DNA from: Galbibacter kalidii
GTDB taxonomy: Bacteria > Bacteroidota > Bacteroidia > Flavobacteriales > Flavobacteriaceae
Direction of reading: 5' to 3'
Assembly: GCF_026241135.1 (NCBI RefSeq)
Contig: NZ_JAPFGA010000018.1
Location: forward strand, 1-61,265
DNA: 61,265 nt
In this document: one piece after another, positions 9,074 to 17,690 of the stretch
How the letters are laid out: every line of letters begins with the position of its first letter
Numbering within the stretch: the stretch's first letter is position 1
Notes under the pieces: generated by a model
Told to the model about the DNA's origin: nothing
Database searches by the model: none
Seen by the model: the letters and a program-made list of their open reading frames with translations, nothing else
Made by a program: the position numbers and the translations under genes

Positions 9074-9361
9074 AACTATCTATTTCCCTGAAAGTTAAAT
9101 ATTTTTAATGCAAATCCATCAATAGAAAAAGTTAAAAATTGTTACGGGGTAAATGATCGTAAGACAATTTAGCATTCATGTTTTATCATGTAAAAAAAAC
9201 ACCCCTAATGAGCTACGCTCGCAAACCTCGCAACAAAATATATTTTACCACTCTGTTTGTCCTCAAGGGGACAATCCCTCTAATAATCTGGATTGCAAAC
9301 CTTCAGAAAGCTCAAGGTGAATTGAATTGTAAAGTTTTAAGCTTGGAATTTGAATATTGGT

Positions 9362-10597
9362 TTACTCAAATTTAATCGACCTTGCGGGTGAGATTTTTGT
9401 AATGATATAAGAAGGTACCAACAACATCAGCATACAGAGGATCAAGGTTCCGACATTTAGCAGTACTATATGTACCGGATTGAGATAGACCGGAGCTTCA
9501 GATACGTAATATGAAGATGGGTCCAGCGAAATCAATCCGAAGTATTTTTGCAACAATAACAGACCAACCCCGATCACATTTCCCCAAAAAAGTCCGATAC
9601 CGATCAAATAGGCAGCATTGTACAAAAAAACTTTTCTGATACTCCAATTACTGCTTCCCAAGGCTTTTAGTATTCCAATCATTTGAGTGCGTTCCAGTAT
9701 CAGTACCAAAAGGGCTGTAATCATATTAATTCCACCTACAATAATCATAATACCGATAATGATGGCTATGTTAAAATCGAACAAGGCCAGCCACTCAAAA
9801 ATGGTATAATATTTACTCGAAATGGTTTGTGAGTCCAGTGTAGATAAAGTAGAGCCGTAAATTTCGCGTCCCTTCTGTTCTATCTGATTAAAATCCTCTA
9901 TAAAAACCTCAAAAGTGCCTATTTCATCATCTTTCCACCTGTTCATCCGCTGGATATGACGCAGATCAATAAAGATATAATTGGTGTCAAAATCTTGAAA
10001 ACCGCTATCGTAAATCCCGACAATCTTTAGTTTGATCTGATTGGGGATATCGTTGACGTTATCTTTTAAGAAAAAAGCCCAAAACTCAGTTCCTAACTCA
10101 AATTTTAGCCGATTAGCCAAATATCTTGAGATCAATACCTCTTCATTTCTTTTTTCAGAATAGTCCGACAAGCGTCCTTCCACCAAAAACTCTTCGAAAG
10201 GTCCCCAGTTGTAATCATTCCCAACACCTTTGGCAATAATTCCTTCAAAAGTATCTTCAGTTCGAATAATCCCGCCTTTGGTTGCTACGGCCTGAACGTG
10301 TTTGATACCTTCTACATTTTTAAACTCCGGATAAAAATCTTGGTGAATGGAAATCGGGTTTACCGATACATCTGAAGTATTGTTGTCGTAGTTGAAAATT
10401 TGTATATGTCCGTTGAAAGCCGATATCTTCTCCCTGATCTTTTTTTGCAAGCCCACTCCGGTAGCAATGGCTATTAGCATCATAATAAAGCCCATTGCGA
10501 TTGCTGCAATCGCAATTTTTATTATTGGTGCCGATATACTACTTTTATGCTCCTTGCCTTTGATAAGACGTTTGGCAATAAAATATTCTAAATTCAA
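9362..10597 (-). CDS. FtsX-like ABC transporter permease (LolC/LolE-type)
   Basis: Protein of 411 residues with the MacB/LolC topology: one helix at about 25-50 (IKIAIAAIAMGFIMMLIAIATG), a large periplasmic domain, then three C-terminal helices of an FtsX domain (LFDFNIAIIIGIMIIVGGIN, FLYNAAYLIGIGLF, VHIVLLNVGTLILCML). It probably moves lipoproteins from the inner membrane toward the outer membrane with an ATPase partner encoded elsewhere. The start codon is TTG (minus strand 10597), matching the usual MNLEYFIA beginning. Only three bases separate it from the divergent gene at 10601. Confidence 0.88.
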   Translation of the reverse strand: MNLEYFIAKRLIKGKEHKSSISAPIIKIAIAAIAMGFIMMLIAIATGVGLQKKIREKISAFNGHIQIFNYDNNTSDVSVNPISIHQDFYPEFKNVEGIKHVQAVATKGGIIRTEDTFEGIIAKGVGNDYNWGPFEEFLVEGRLSDYSEKRNEEVLISRYLANRLKFELGTEFWAFFLKDNVNDIPNQIKLKIVGIYDSGFQDFDTNYIFIDLRHIQRMNRWKDDEIGTFEVFIEDFNQIEQKGREIYGSTLSTLDSQTISSKYYTIFEWLALFDFNIAIIIGIMIIVGGINMITALLVLILERTQMIGILKALGSSNWSIRKVFLYNAAYLIGIGLFWGNVIGVGLLLLQKYFGLISLDPSSYYVSEAPVYLNPVHIVLLNVGTLILCMLMLLVPSYIITKISPARSIKFE

Positions 10598-10600
10598 ACT

Positions 10601-11836
10601 ATGACATACTTTATAGGATTCAAAAATACATTTTTATTCTTGTTTTTTTTAGTGATTTCCTGCGGGAATGGTCAACAGCAAAAAAATGAACCACAAAAAA
10701 TGATTTCAGCAGAAAACGATCCTGCTGAAAAAATAGCAGTTGGTGCTAACAGAACCGATGCATACTTACCCGTTCTTAAAGGCAAAAAAATAGGTATTGT
10801 TGCCAATCAGACCTCTGTGGTCTTCAAAGATGATGGAGGTTACACCCATCTTGTCGATTCCTTGCTTGCACTTGGAGTTGATGTTCAAAAAATATTTTCG
10901 CCCGAACACGGGTTCAGAGGAAAGGCAGATGCCGGGGAAAAGGTAGAAGATAGTAAAGATCCTAAAACACAGCTTCCCATTGTTTCCCTGCACGGAAAAA
11001 ACCGAAAACCATCTTCAGCAGTATTAAAAGATCTCGATCTGGTTGTTTTTGATATTCAGGATGTGGGGGTGCGTTTTTACACCTATACTTCTACGCTGCA
11101 TTTGGTGATGGAAGCTTGTGCCGAAAACAATATTCCTGTGATGGTTTTAGACCGTCCCAACCCTAACGGGAGTTATGTTGATGGTCCGACTATGGAACCC
11201 GAGCACAGCGGTTTTCTCGGTTTGGTTCCTATTCCATTGGTGTATGGATTGACCATTGGAGAATATGGAAAAATGCTCAATGGCGAAAAATGGCTCGCCA
11301 ATGGGGTTCAATGCGACCTCACCGTTATTCCTATTGAAAATTACAATCACGATAAGGACTACAGCCTGCCCATTCGTCCTTCTCCTAACCTTCCTAACGA
11401 TCAGTCTATAAAATTATACCCTAGTTTAGGTTTTTTTGAAGGAACGCATGTGAATGCCGGGCGTGGTACCGAATTTCAATTTCAGCGGTACGGAGCTCCA
11501 TTTTTGGACAAGAATGTGTTTTCTTTTCAATACACCCCTCATCCCAACTTCGGAGCGAAAGCGCCAAAACACGACGGAAAAGTATGTTATGGAGAAGACT
11601 TGAGCAATATCACCCCGCCAAAAAAGGTGAGTTTTCAATGGTTGATTAAAGCCTACCAGTATTCGACTGACAAGACTAAGTTTTTTAAAGACGTATCATT
11701 TACCCATCATGTCGGGAATGAAAAAGTGCGCCAGCAGATCGAAACCGGAAAAACCGATAAGGAAATCCGTGCTTCCTGGAAAGAAGACCTCGAATCATTT
11801 AAAAAAATCCGTAAGAAATACCTGATTTACGAATAA
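10601..11836 (+). CDS. DUF1343 lipoprotein, NamZ-type exo-beta-N-acetylmuramidase
   Basis: Protein of 411 residues. The signal ends FFLVISC (lipid Cys21), followed by a low-complexity linker, then the DUF1343 domain with the motifs KIGIVANQTSVV, SPEHGFRG, DIQDVGVRFYTYTSTL, VLDRPNPNG and GLTIGEYGKMLNGE. NamZ enzymes of this family remove terminal MurNAc from peptidoglycan fragments during cell-wall recycling; here the lipoprotein would act in the periplasm. Its start is three bases from the divergent permease start, so each promoter must lie inside the other gene. Confidence 0.9.
   Translation: MTYFIGFKNTFLFLFFLVISCGNGQQQKNEPQKMISAENDPAEKIAVGANRTDAYLPVLKGKKIGIVANQTSVVFKDDGGYTHLVDSLLALGVDVQKIFSPEHGFRGKADAGEKVEDSKDPKTQLPIVSLHGKNRKPSSAVLKDLDLVVFDIQDVGVRFYTYTSTLHLVMEACAENNIPVMVLDRPNPNGSYVDGPTMEPEHSGFLGLVPIPLVYGLTIGEYGKMLNGEKWLANGVQCDLTVIPIENYNHDKDYSLPIRPSPNLPNDQSIKLYPSLGFFEGTHVNAGRGTEFQFQRYGAPFLDKNVFSFQYTPHPNFGAKAPKHDGKVCYGEDLSNITPPKKVSFQWLIKAYQYSTDKTKFFKDVSFTHHVGNEKVRQQIETGKTDKEIRASWKEDLESFKKIRKKYLIYE
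10621..10628 (-). promoter_or_regulatory. TAnnTTTG -7 box of the LolC/E-like permease, inside the NamZ gene
   Basis: The minus strand reads TATTTTTG at codons 7-10 of the divergent NamZ-type gene, 24 bases before the TTG start at 10597. Confidence 0.45.
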
Positions 11837-11839
11837 GCC

Positions 11840-12673
11840 TTAATCAAACTTGGCACCATTGGGAGTCCGGTATTTTTTAAAAGGGATTTTCAGCAGTTTA
11901 ACCACATCTGTGTTTGAATCCACATCAGGATAGGTGTCTATTCCGTAGACGATCTCTTCATTTCGCATTTTCACAAAAGTGCCAAAAAGACGATCCCAAA
12001 TGGAAAAAATATTTCCATAGTTCGTGTCGGTATAGGGTAACACATAATGGTGATGTACTTTGTGCATATCGGGGGAAACAATCACCCAACTGATGATATC
12101 ATCCAGTTTTTTTGGTAATTTGATGTTCGCATGGTTGAATTGTGAGAACACGACCGACATGGATTGATACAGCAGTACGACCCCGATGGGAACTCCCCCA
12201 ATCAAAACGCCCAGTGTGGTAAACACAAATCGGATTACACTCTCCCCCGGGTGATGCCGATTGGCCGTCGTGGTATCTACGTGATTGTCTGTATGGTGAA
12301 TCAGATGAAACATCCACAGGGGTTTTAGCTTATGCTGTATCCAATGGGCAAACCAAGCACCTACGAGGTCTAAAATCAATAACCCACTCAAAACCGCAGC
12401 CCAGAGCGGCATATTGAGCCATTGTAGAAGTCCAAAATCGTGTTCTACCGTCCAATCTGATGTTTTTAACAAGATAAAAGCCAACACAAAGTTGACAATA
12501 ATGGTCGTCAAGGTAAAAAAGATATTGGGCCACGCATGCCTGAACTTTTTGTAATCGAATTTAAAAAGCGGAACGCCATACTCCAACAACCAGAAAAAAG
12601 TGATTCCAGATATCAGTATCAAACTCCGATGTGAAGATGGGATGCTCTCAAAATAATTTACAATCGTTTCCAT
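11840..12673 (-). CDS. Sterol desaturase / fatty acid hydroxylase superfamily protein
   Basis: Membrane protein of 277 residues with about four to five helices. It carries the three histidine clusters of the di-iron hydroxylases: HWIQHK, HLIHHTDNH (with a following NRHHPGE) and HKVHHHY. The tail TDTNYGNIFSIWDRLFGTF is typical of the superfamily. Bacterial members hydroxylate or desaturate lipids; the substrate here is unknown. It converges on the NamZ-type gene (3-bp gap) and is transcribed after the cysteine-cluster gene, 41 bp apart, possibly in one operon. Confidence 0.88.
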   Translation of the reverse strand: METIVNYFESIPSSHRSLILISGITFFWLLEYGVPLFKFDYKKFRHAWPNIFFTLTTIIVNFVLAFILLKTSDWTVEHDFGLLQWLNMPLWAAVLSGLLILDLVGAWFAHWIQHKLKPLWMFHLIHHTDNHVDTTTANRHHPGESVIRFVFTTLGVLIGGVPIGVVLLYQSMSVVFSQFNHANIKLPKKLDDIISWVIVSPDMHKVHHHYVLPYTDTNYGNIFSIWDRLFGTFVKMRNEEIVYGIDTYPDVDSNTDVVKLLKIPFKKYRTPNGAKFD

Positions 12674-12714
12674 AGCTACAAGATACCAAAAAAATGAAAT
12701 TCAGAAGGTGGTTG

Positions 12715-13218
12715 TTATTTCGGTAATCGTTTTTTTATGGCTTCCACAATATTGTATGCAGCCGGACAAATCGCAGTATTCTTTATGGTAAGATCAGAAA
12801 TTTTGTGGAACTTCTTCCGATCGGTATGGGGGTATTCCCTGCAAGCTTTTGGCCTTACATCATAGATCAGGCAATAATTTTCAGCGTCTAAAAAAGTACA
12901 GGGTACTTCCTGAAGCACATAATCATTGTCTTCGTCTACCTTTAAATAAGTATTGATAAATTGTTGAGTCTTCATTTTCAAATGCTTTGAAATCCGCTCG
13001 ATATCGGCATTGGTAAACAAAGGTCCTGTGGTTTTACAACAATTGGCACAGGACAAGCAATCCATTCTGCTAAATTCCTCATCATGCAACTCCTGCATCA
13101 CATAATCGAGGTTTTTGGGCGGCTTTTTCTTCAGCTTCGCAAAATACTTCTTGTTTTCGTTATGCTTGTCTTTCGCTAGCTGCGGAAGTTGTTTTAAAAT
13201 CTCCTTCATAATAATCAA
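12715..13218 (-). CDS. YkgJ family cysteine-cluster protein
   Basis: Protein of 167 residues with the UPF0153/CxxCxxCC signature: DCLSCANCCKTTGPLF (about 64-79) and later CTFLDAENYCLIYDVRPKAC, which together can bind a zinc ion or iron-sulfur cluster. Function is unknown; members often neighbour RNA-modification or metal genes. It probably shares a transcript with the downstream sterol-desaturase-like gene. A TAnnTTTG box lies 13 bases upstream of the start. Confidence 0.88.
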   Translation of the reverse strand: MIIMKEILKQLPQLAKDKHNENKKYFAKLKKKPPKNLDYVMQELHDEEFSRMDCLSCANCCKTTGPLFTNADIERISKHLKMKTQQFINTYLKVDEDNDYVLQEVPCTFLDAENYCLIYDVRPKACREYPHTDRKKFHKISDLTIKNTAICPAAYNIVEAIKKRLPK

Positions 13219-13230
13219 ATGCTATCCTTG

Positions 13231-13238
13231 CAAAAATA
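13231..13238 (-). promoter_or_regulatory. TAnnTTTG -7 box of the YkgJ-family gene
   Basis: The minus strand reads TATTTTTG, 12 bases before the ATG at 13218, giving a very short leader. Confidence 0.5.
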
Positions 13239-13281
13239 GCTAAATTACTTTCAAAAATTAGATATGATCTCCATTAAGCTT

Positions 13282-13289
13282 TAACTTTG
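13282..13289 (+). promoter_or_regulatory. TAnnTTTG -7 box of the SAM methyltransferase gene
   Basis: TAACTTTG ends on the first base of an upstream in-frame ATG (13289), so that ATG would not be transcribed. This favours the ATG at 13316 as the true start. Confidence 0.55.
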
Positions 13290-13315
13290 TGCTTTCAAAT
13301 GTTAGGACTCCATTC

Positions 13316-14020
13316 ATGAAAGACCTCCTCGGCAAAGCCATTTCTGATTATTACTCCGGAAATTTTTCTGAAGACCTGTTAACAGAAACTTCCATTTCTG
13401 AGGAAGATGTCCTTCCTATAACCTATCTTTTCAGGAATTATGATGAAATGCCGGCTATCGAACAAAAAGCACTGGATGAAAGTTATGGAAAAGTCCTGGA
13501 TGTAGGATGTGGTGCAGGGAGTCATGCGTTGTACCTTCAGAGTGAGAAAAAGCTGGATGTTACAGCTATGGAAATTTCCGAAGGTGCTGTTGAAACCTGT
13601 AAAAAAAGAGGCGTACAGCATGTAGTCCAACAGGATGTTTTTCAGTTGAAAGATGAAAAATTCGACACTATTCTTATGCTGATGAACGGCACCGGTCTCT
13701 TTGGAACCTATGCTGAAGTCCCTCAAAAACTCTTGCATTTAAAAGGGTTGCTCAACGACAACGGACAAATCCTGATCGATTCTTCTGATATTATCTTTAT
13801 GTTTGATGAAGATGATGATGGTGGTAAATGGGTTCCGCTTAACAACGAGTATTACGGCGAGGTAAAATACACCTTAAAATACAAGGGAGAAACTGAAACC
13901 ACTACTTGGCTTTATCTGGATTTCAACACCTTGAAGAATATCTGTGACGATATCGGTTTAAAATGCGAGCTCCTGACCGAAGGGGAACATTATGATTACC
14001 TGGTAAGAATCATGATTTAA
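13316..14020 (+). CDS. Class I SAM-dependent methyltransferase
   Basis: Protein of 234 residues from the ATG at 13316 (MKDLLGKAISDYY), chosen because the promoter box overlaps the earlier ATG. The SAM-binding motif I is VLDVGCGAGSHALYL, followed by an acidic second strand (VTAMEIS) and DTILMLMNGTGLFG as motif IV, as in small-molecule methyltransferases of the UbiE/Methyltransf_25 kind. No substrate can be predicted. The 3' end overlaps the convergent DUF1684 gene by 11 bp. Confidence 0.85.
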   Translation: MKDLLGKAISDYYSGNFSEDLLTETSISEEDVLPITYLFRNYDEMPAIEQKALDESYGKVLDVGCGAGSHALYLQSEKKLDVTAMEISEGAVETCKKRGVQHVVQQDVFQLKDEKFDTILMLMNGTGLFGTYAEVPQKLLHLKGLLNDNGQILIDSSDIIFMFDEDDDGGKWVPLNNEYYGEVKYTLKYKGETETTTWLYLDFNTLKNICDDIGLKCELLTEGEHYDYLVRIMI

Positions 14021-14672
14021 ACTTCTTCACTCCTACCCTAACCGCATAATCCAAATTGTTTTCGGCAGGTACGAGCGGACACGAATATTTTTCGTTGTAT
14101 GCGCAATACGGATTATAGGCCTTGTTAAAATCGATCACAATGGAATCCCCTTTCGGAATCCGCAGATCGATATAGCGTCCGCCACCATAGGTTTCTTCTC
14201 CATTGGTCAGGTCTGAAAACGGCAAGAAAAGGTAGTCCCGGTATTCTTCCGTTAGTTTTAATTGTTGATTTTGATAAATATTCAACTGAAATTCTTTCCC
14301 GTGTAAATCAAATTTGACAATTCCATATCGCACTTCTTCTGTTTTTCGGTCGGTCGTCGTCGGCATCATAAAAGGTTTTTCGTTCGGGGTGCGCTCAAAA
14401 ACAGCAGTCACACTATAGGTCGTATCGATCGGAAAGAAATCCAATCCCTGAAACCTTTTTCGGTCTTTTTCAGTTAAGGGCGAACGTTCAGCATCGGCAA
14501 ATTCAGCATTCAATTCCTTTTGAAATTCCTCAATAGTACCCAAAACACTTTTTTCGGCTACCGGCTTTTCTTCCTCTACACTCTTTTCATCATGATATCG
14601 CTTATCACTTTTACAAGAAAAAAAAGCAAATGAAATTACTATGATCGGGAAATATATATTTTTAATCTGCAT
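14010..14672 (-). CDS. DUF1684 family lipoprotein
   Basis: The start is placed at the ATG at 14672, which gives a lipoprotein signal (MQIKNIYFPIIVISFAFFSC, Cys20) followed by a charged linker. The DUF1684 domain shows the typical SPLTEKDRKRFQGLDFFPID opening, GGGRYIDL and the end motif DFNKAYNPYCAYNEKYSCP with two conserved cysteines. The family is widespread but uncharacterised; here it is envelope-anchored. It converges on and overlaps the methyltransferase gene. Confidence 0.9.
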   Translation of the reverse strand: MQIKNIYFPIIVISFAFFSCKSDKRYHDEKSVEEEKPVAEKSVLGTIEEFQKELNAEFADAERSPLTEKDRKRFQGLDFFPIDTTYSVTAVFERTPNEKPFMMPTTTDRKTEEVRYGIVKFDLHGKEFQLNIYQNQQLKLTEEYRDYLFLPFSDLTNGEETYGGGRYIDLRIPKGDSIVIDFNKAYNPYCAYNEKYSCPLVPAENNLDYAVRVGVKKFKS

Positions 14673-14720
14673 TTCGACTATTTTTAACAAGACAAAAGTA
14701 CAACTTACAGATTTTTTATT

Positions 14721-14728
14721 TAGCTTTG
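14721..14728 (+). promoter_or_regulatory. TAnnTTTG -7 box upstream of candidate structured RNA
   Basis: TAGCTTTG lies about 35 bases before the left arm of the structured RNA, and would start a transcript near 14734. Confidence 0.5.
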
Positions 14729-14733
14729 TCCGT

Positions 14734-14900
14734 ACAAAACAAGAAATAAGTATTAGAAAATGCGACTAATGACATCATATACTATTAAGAATACCAGCGT
14801 CGATAAGCTGTATCGAGGTCGGTGCTTTTATATGATGTGACGAGTCATAACTATAAATCATTATAAAAAGCCCGACGCCAAAAACGTCGGGCTTTTTATT
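14734..14900 (+). ncRNA. Candidate structured RNA, sRNA or leader of MFS gene
   Basis: A discrete transcript of about 165 nt is suggested by a promoter box and a strong terminator. Arms 14764-14781 and 14829-14846 pair through a 10-bp perfect core (ACATCATATA/TATATGATGT) plus a 4-bp outer stem. Inside, 14793-14823 forms a hairpin with a perfect TCGATA/TATCGA stem. A terminator follows at 14865-14897, 86 nt before the MFS start. It may be a free small RNA or a terminating leader. It does not look like tRNA, SRP RNA or tmRNA; a flavobacterial motif such as Flavo-1 is possible but untested. Confidence 0.5.
14865..14897 (+). terminator. Intrinsic terminator
   Basis: Perfect 13-bp stem AAAAAGCCCGACG / CGTCGGGCTTTTT around a 7-base loop, ending in a T run. 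It ends the candidate RNA and stands before the MFS gene. Confidence 0.85.
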
Positions 14901-14983
14901 TCCCACACAGTGGGTTTGATGTCAGAACGACATTGAAAAATCAAAAACAGCAGTTTATTTATCAATCAAAAATCAATCAACCA

Positions 14984-16195
14984 ATGAGAAAATTGTACTT
15001 AAGCTATGTCTCTTCTTTTGAAGGGCTCTCGCAAGAAGTATGGTGGCTTTCACTAATTACACTGATAAACAGGGCGGGAACCATGGTAATTCCCTTTTTA
15101 TCGCTCTATTTAACTCAAAAACTCCATTTTACGCTCGGTGACGTAGGCTGGATTATGACCGCTTTCGGACTTGGTTCTGTCGTGGGGTCATGGATAGGCG
15201 GGAAACTCACAGACAAGATCGGGTATTACAAAATTATGGTGTTTAGTCTTATTTCTTCCGGGCTCTTTTTTATCGTCATGCAATACCTTCAAACATTCTG
15301 GGGTATCTGTATAGGTATTTTTATGGTGATGATCGCCGCCGATATGTTCCGGCCGGCTGCTTTTGTTGCACTAAGTGCCTACAGTAAACCGGAAAACAAA
15401 ACACGATCGGTTACTTTGATACGTTTGGCCATTAACCTTGGGTTCTCGGCCGGACCAGCCATTGGCGGACTTATCATTACCAATTTGAGCTACGGCGGAT
15501 TGTTTTGGGTCGATGGCATTACCTGTATCATTGCCGGTGCTTTACTACTGAACGTATTGAATCCTAAAAAAGTAAAGGTTTTGGACGAGGTAAAAAACCA
15601 TGCACCAAAATCGGCTTACGGGGATTTTCCGTATTGGGTGTTTTTTATTGCCATGATCCTATTTGGGTTTATGTTCTTACAATATTTTTCCTCCATTCCA
15701 ATTTTTTACAAGGAACTGTTTTTCCTTTCAGAAGGTGAGATTGGACTTCTCTTGGGAATGAACGGTTTTTTGATTTTTGTGTTTGAAATGCCTCTGGTAA
15801 AATATTTTGAGAACAAGCCTTGGGGTGCGCTTACTACAATGATAATCGGTTGTGCACTTGTACTCTTGAGTTTTGTAGTGTTAAACCTCTCCACTTGGGT
15901 AGGGATATTGATCGTGGGGATGCTTTTAATGACTTTCGGGGAAATGCTGGTCTTCCCCTTTTCAAATTCCTTTGCCCTCACCAGGGCCAGAAGGGGAAAT
16001 CAAGGGGAATATATGGCTATGTATAGTATTGCTTTTTCGGTTGCACATATCCTCGGACACAATTCCGGTTTACAGCTCATAGACACCTTCGGATTTGAAT
16101 TCACTTGGTTTTTTATGACGGCTCTGGGAATTGTTACCTGCCTACTGATTTTCTATCTTAAAAGAAGGATTGCAAGGAATATTGATAAGGAATAA
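14984..16195 (+). CDS. MFS transporter
   Basis: Major facilitator of 403 residues with twelve predicted helices. The start is placed at the ATG at 14984 (MRKLYLSYVSSFEGL), which begins directly before the first helix; an ATG at 14933 adds a polar stretch and lies closer to the terminator. The loop 2-3 signature GGKLTDKIGYYK (GxLxDrxGrr type) is present, and RxxxNLGFSAGPAIGG in helix 5 is typical of drug/H+ antiporters of the DHA1 group. Substrate unknown. Expression may depend on the structured region and terminator just upstream. Confidence 0.9.
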   Translation: MRKLYLSYVSSFEGLSQEVWWLSLITLINRAGTMVIPFLSLYLTQKLHFTLGDVGWIMTAFGLGSVVGSWIGGKLTDKIGYYKIMVFSLISSGLFFIVMQYLQTFWGICIGIFMVMIAADMFRPAAFVALSAYSKPENKTRSVTLIRLAINLGFSAGPAIGGLIITNLSYGGLFWVDGITCIIAGALLLNVLNPKKVKVLDEVKNHAPKSAYGDFPYWVFFIAMILFGFMFLQYFSSIPIFYKELFFLSEGEIGLLLGMNGFLIFVFEMPLVKYFENKPWGALTTMIIGCALVLLSFVVLNLSTWVGILIVGMLLMTFGEMLVFPFSNSFALTRARRGNQGEYMAMYSIAFSVAHILGHNSGLQLIDTFGFEFTWFFMTALGIVTCLLIFYLKRRIARNIDKE

Positions 16196-16220
16196 TTTTA
16201 ATTGAATTGAGATGGTTATC

Positions 16221-16252
16221 AGACCTGTCAGGTTCCGAAACCTGACAGGTCT
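16221..16252. terminator. Inverted repeat, likely terminator between convergent genes
   Basis: AGACCTGTCAGGTT and its exact complement AACCTGACAGGTCT (14-bp arms, 4-base loop). A diverged copy of the same sequence spans 36845-36923, so this is a dispersed repeat that can also end transcripts from the MFS gene and the convergent hydrolase gene. Confidence 0.65.
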
Positions 16253-16266
16253 TTGAAATTACGAAA

Positions 16267-17664
16267 TCAATACAAAACCTTTAAACCGTGGGATTCCAAT
16301 ATCTCATTATATTCAGGCTGAATGCGTAGCAGGGTAATCCCCTCCTGCTCGTTCAGCCTTTTTGTATCTGTAAATCCGTTTTCCAACATTTGTTCCAGAT
16401 AGTAATATGCTATTCCGTAGTGGCCATCCTTTACGGTATATTTTAGAATCTCCAAATAAGAATCATAGGCTTTTGGGTCTACCAATGTTTCAAAAATACT
16501 GATGTACAATAAGTTATCGGCATGTTCTTTTTCATTGTAGGAGTCCTTTATCGCATCTGTAAATACCTCCAAATAACCCAACACCCGTTTTCCCATTTTA
16601 CGTTTGGCTGGTTTGGCATTTTCCAAGTATTCTTTTTTCAATTTTTTGATTTCATCTTCCCAATATGCCAAAGATTCCAATTCCCCTGAGGCAATATCCT
16701 TTGGCAAATAAGTAGAATAATCAAATGTGTAATAAGGTTCAGCCGCGTCGATTTCCTTTTGATCGTTGCGCTGTGTTTTATATAATTTGTTTTTTCGTAT
16801 TTCTTTTTCCCTGCTTTTTAGGGTATCCATATCAAAATAAGGGCGATAATTGGCTTTTATCTCCTCAATATCATTATAGGCGTTAAGCATCTCGAGTTTA
16901 AGGATCAATTCCCTGTTAAAATCTAGATCCTCATTAAAAAACTGCTGAATCCGTTCTTCGTTTTTTGGCAGAATATTGTGCGTCATCGACTTTAGTGTAA
17001 GCAGTCGTACCGCCTTAATCATATAATTTTCAGGAGGCCATGTATGTCCGCCGGGGAAAATCAAAAGCTCAGCATCAAATTTCAATTTGTCAAAATACTC
17101 CATGGCAGTTTTCATTTCCCTGTAATTAAAATCTTCGTCCCCTACCAATCCTACATACAGAAAACTGTTTCGTTTAGGAATGTACAAATCATTATTGGCA
17201 AAAGAAGCCCCACAGCCAATCACTCCTTTGATATTTTTTGAGATTGTAGCAATGGCCACTGCCAATCGTGCCCCGCCCGAAAATCCTGCCAAGTATATCT
17301 TATTGGTGTCAACCGCATAAGTTTTGATTACCTTATCGTAAAAAGAGCGTGCAATATTGAAGTTTTTCTGATAGGTATCATTTTTTAAACTATTAGAACC
17401 CGCAACGATATAGCCGTATTTTTCCGCAGCTTCTACAAAGGGTGCTACAGCCAACTTTCCCTTTCCGGAGGGACCGAAAACCAAAATGACCGGCCATGTT
17501 TTTTCCGCATTATAATCTGACGGAAGATAGAGCGAATAACTCCCATTTTTGTTTTCAATGGCTATTGAATCTGTGATCACCCCAACTTCTGGAAGTTGTT
17601 CCTGAGAAAAGCCAACGGTGCTTATTAAAAAGAAGAAGATTATTTTTTTTAAATGTTTCATCAT
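16267..17664 (-). CDS. Secreted alpha/beta hydrolase, PHB-depolymerase/esterase-like
   Basis: Protein of 465 residues with a signal peptide (MMKHLKKIIFFFLISTVGFSQ). Residues 30-230 form an alpha/beta hydrolase fold: strand LYLPSDYNAEKTWPVILVFG, nucleophile elbow AGFSGGARLA (catalytic Ser) and FPGGHTWP, which supplies the His. The C-terminal half is helical and TPR-like (ESLAYWEDEIKKLKKEYLE; AYYYLEQMLENGFTD). It probably hydrolyses esters or peptides in the periplasm. It stands alone, with a large dispersed repeat upstream. Confidence 0.85.
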   Translation of the reverse strand: MMKHLKKIIFFFLISTVGFSQEQLPEVGVITDSIAIENKNGSYSLYLPSDYNAEKTWPVILVFGPSGKGKLAVAPFVEAAEKYGYIVAGSNSLKNDTYQKNFNIARSFYDKVIKTYAVDTNKIYLAGFSGGARLAVAIATISKNIKGVIGCGASFANNDLYIPKRNSFLYVGLVGDEDFNYREMKTAMEYFDKLKFDAELLIFPGGHTWPPENYMIKAVRLLTLKSMTHNILPKNEERIQQFFNEDLDFNRELILKLEMLNAYNDIEEIKANYRPYFDMDTLKSREKEIRKNKLYKTQRNDQKEIDAAEPYYTFDYSTYLPKDIASGELESLAYWEDEIKKLKKEYLENAKPAKRKMGKRVLGYLEVFTDAIKDSYNEKEHADNLLYISIFETLVDPKAYDSYLEILKYTVKDGHYGIAYYYLEQMLENGFTDTKRLNEQEGITLLRIQPEYNEILESHGLKVLY

Positions 17665-17690
17665 AATTCCATCCTAAATAAATTTCTATT

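Noticed and set aside
9178-9375. 65-codon plus-strand frame before the permease gene's end
   Set aside because: Odd composition, overlaps the end of the permease gene and has no family-like pattern; treated as intergenic. The 288-bp gap 9074-9361 holds only a weak TTGTCC/GGACAA hairpin at 9257-9274.
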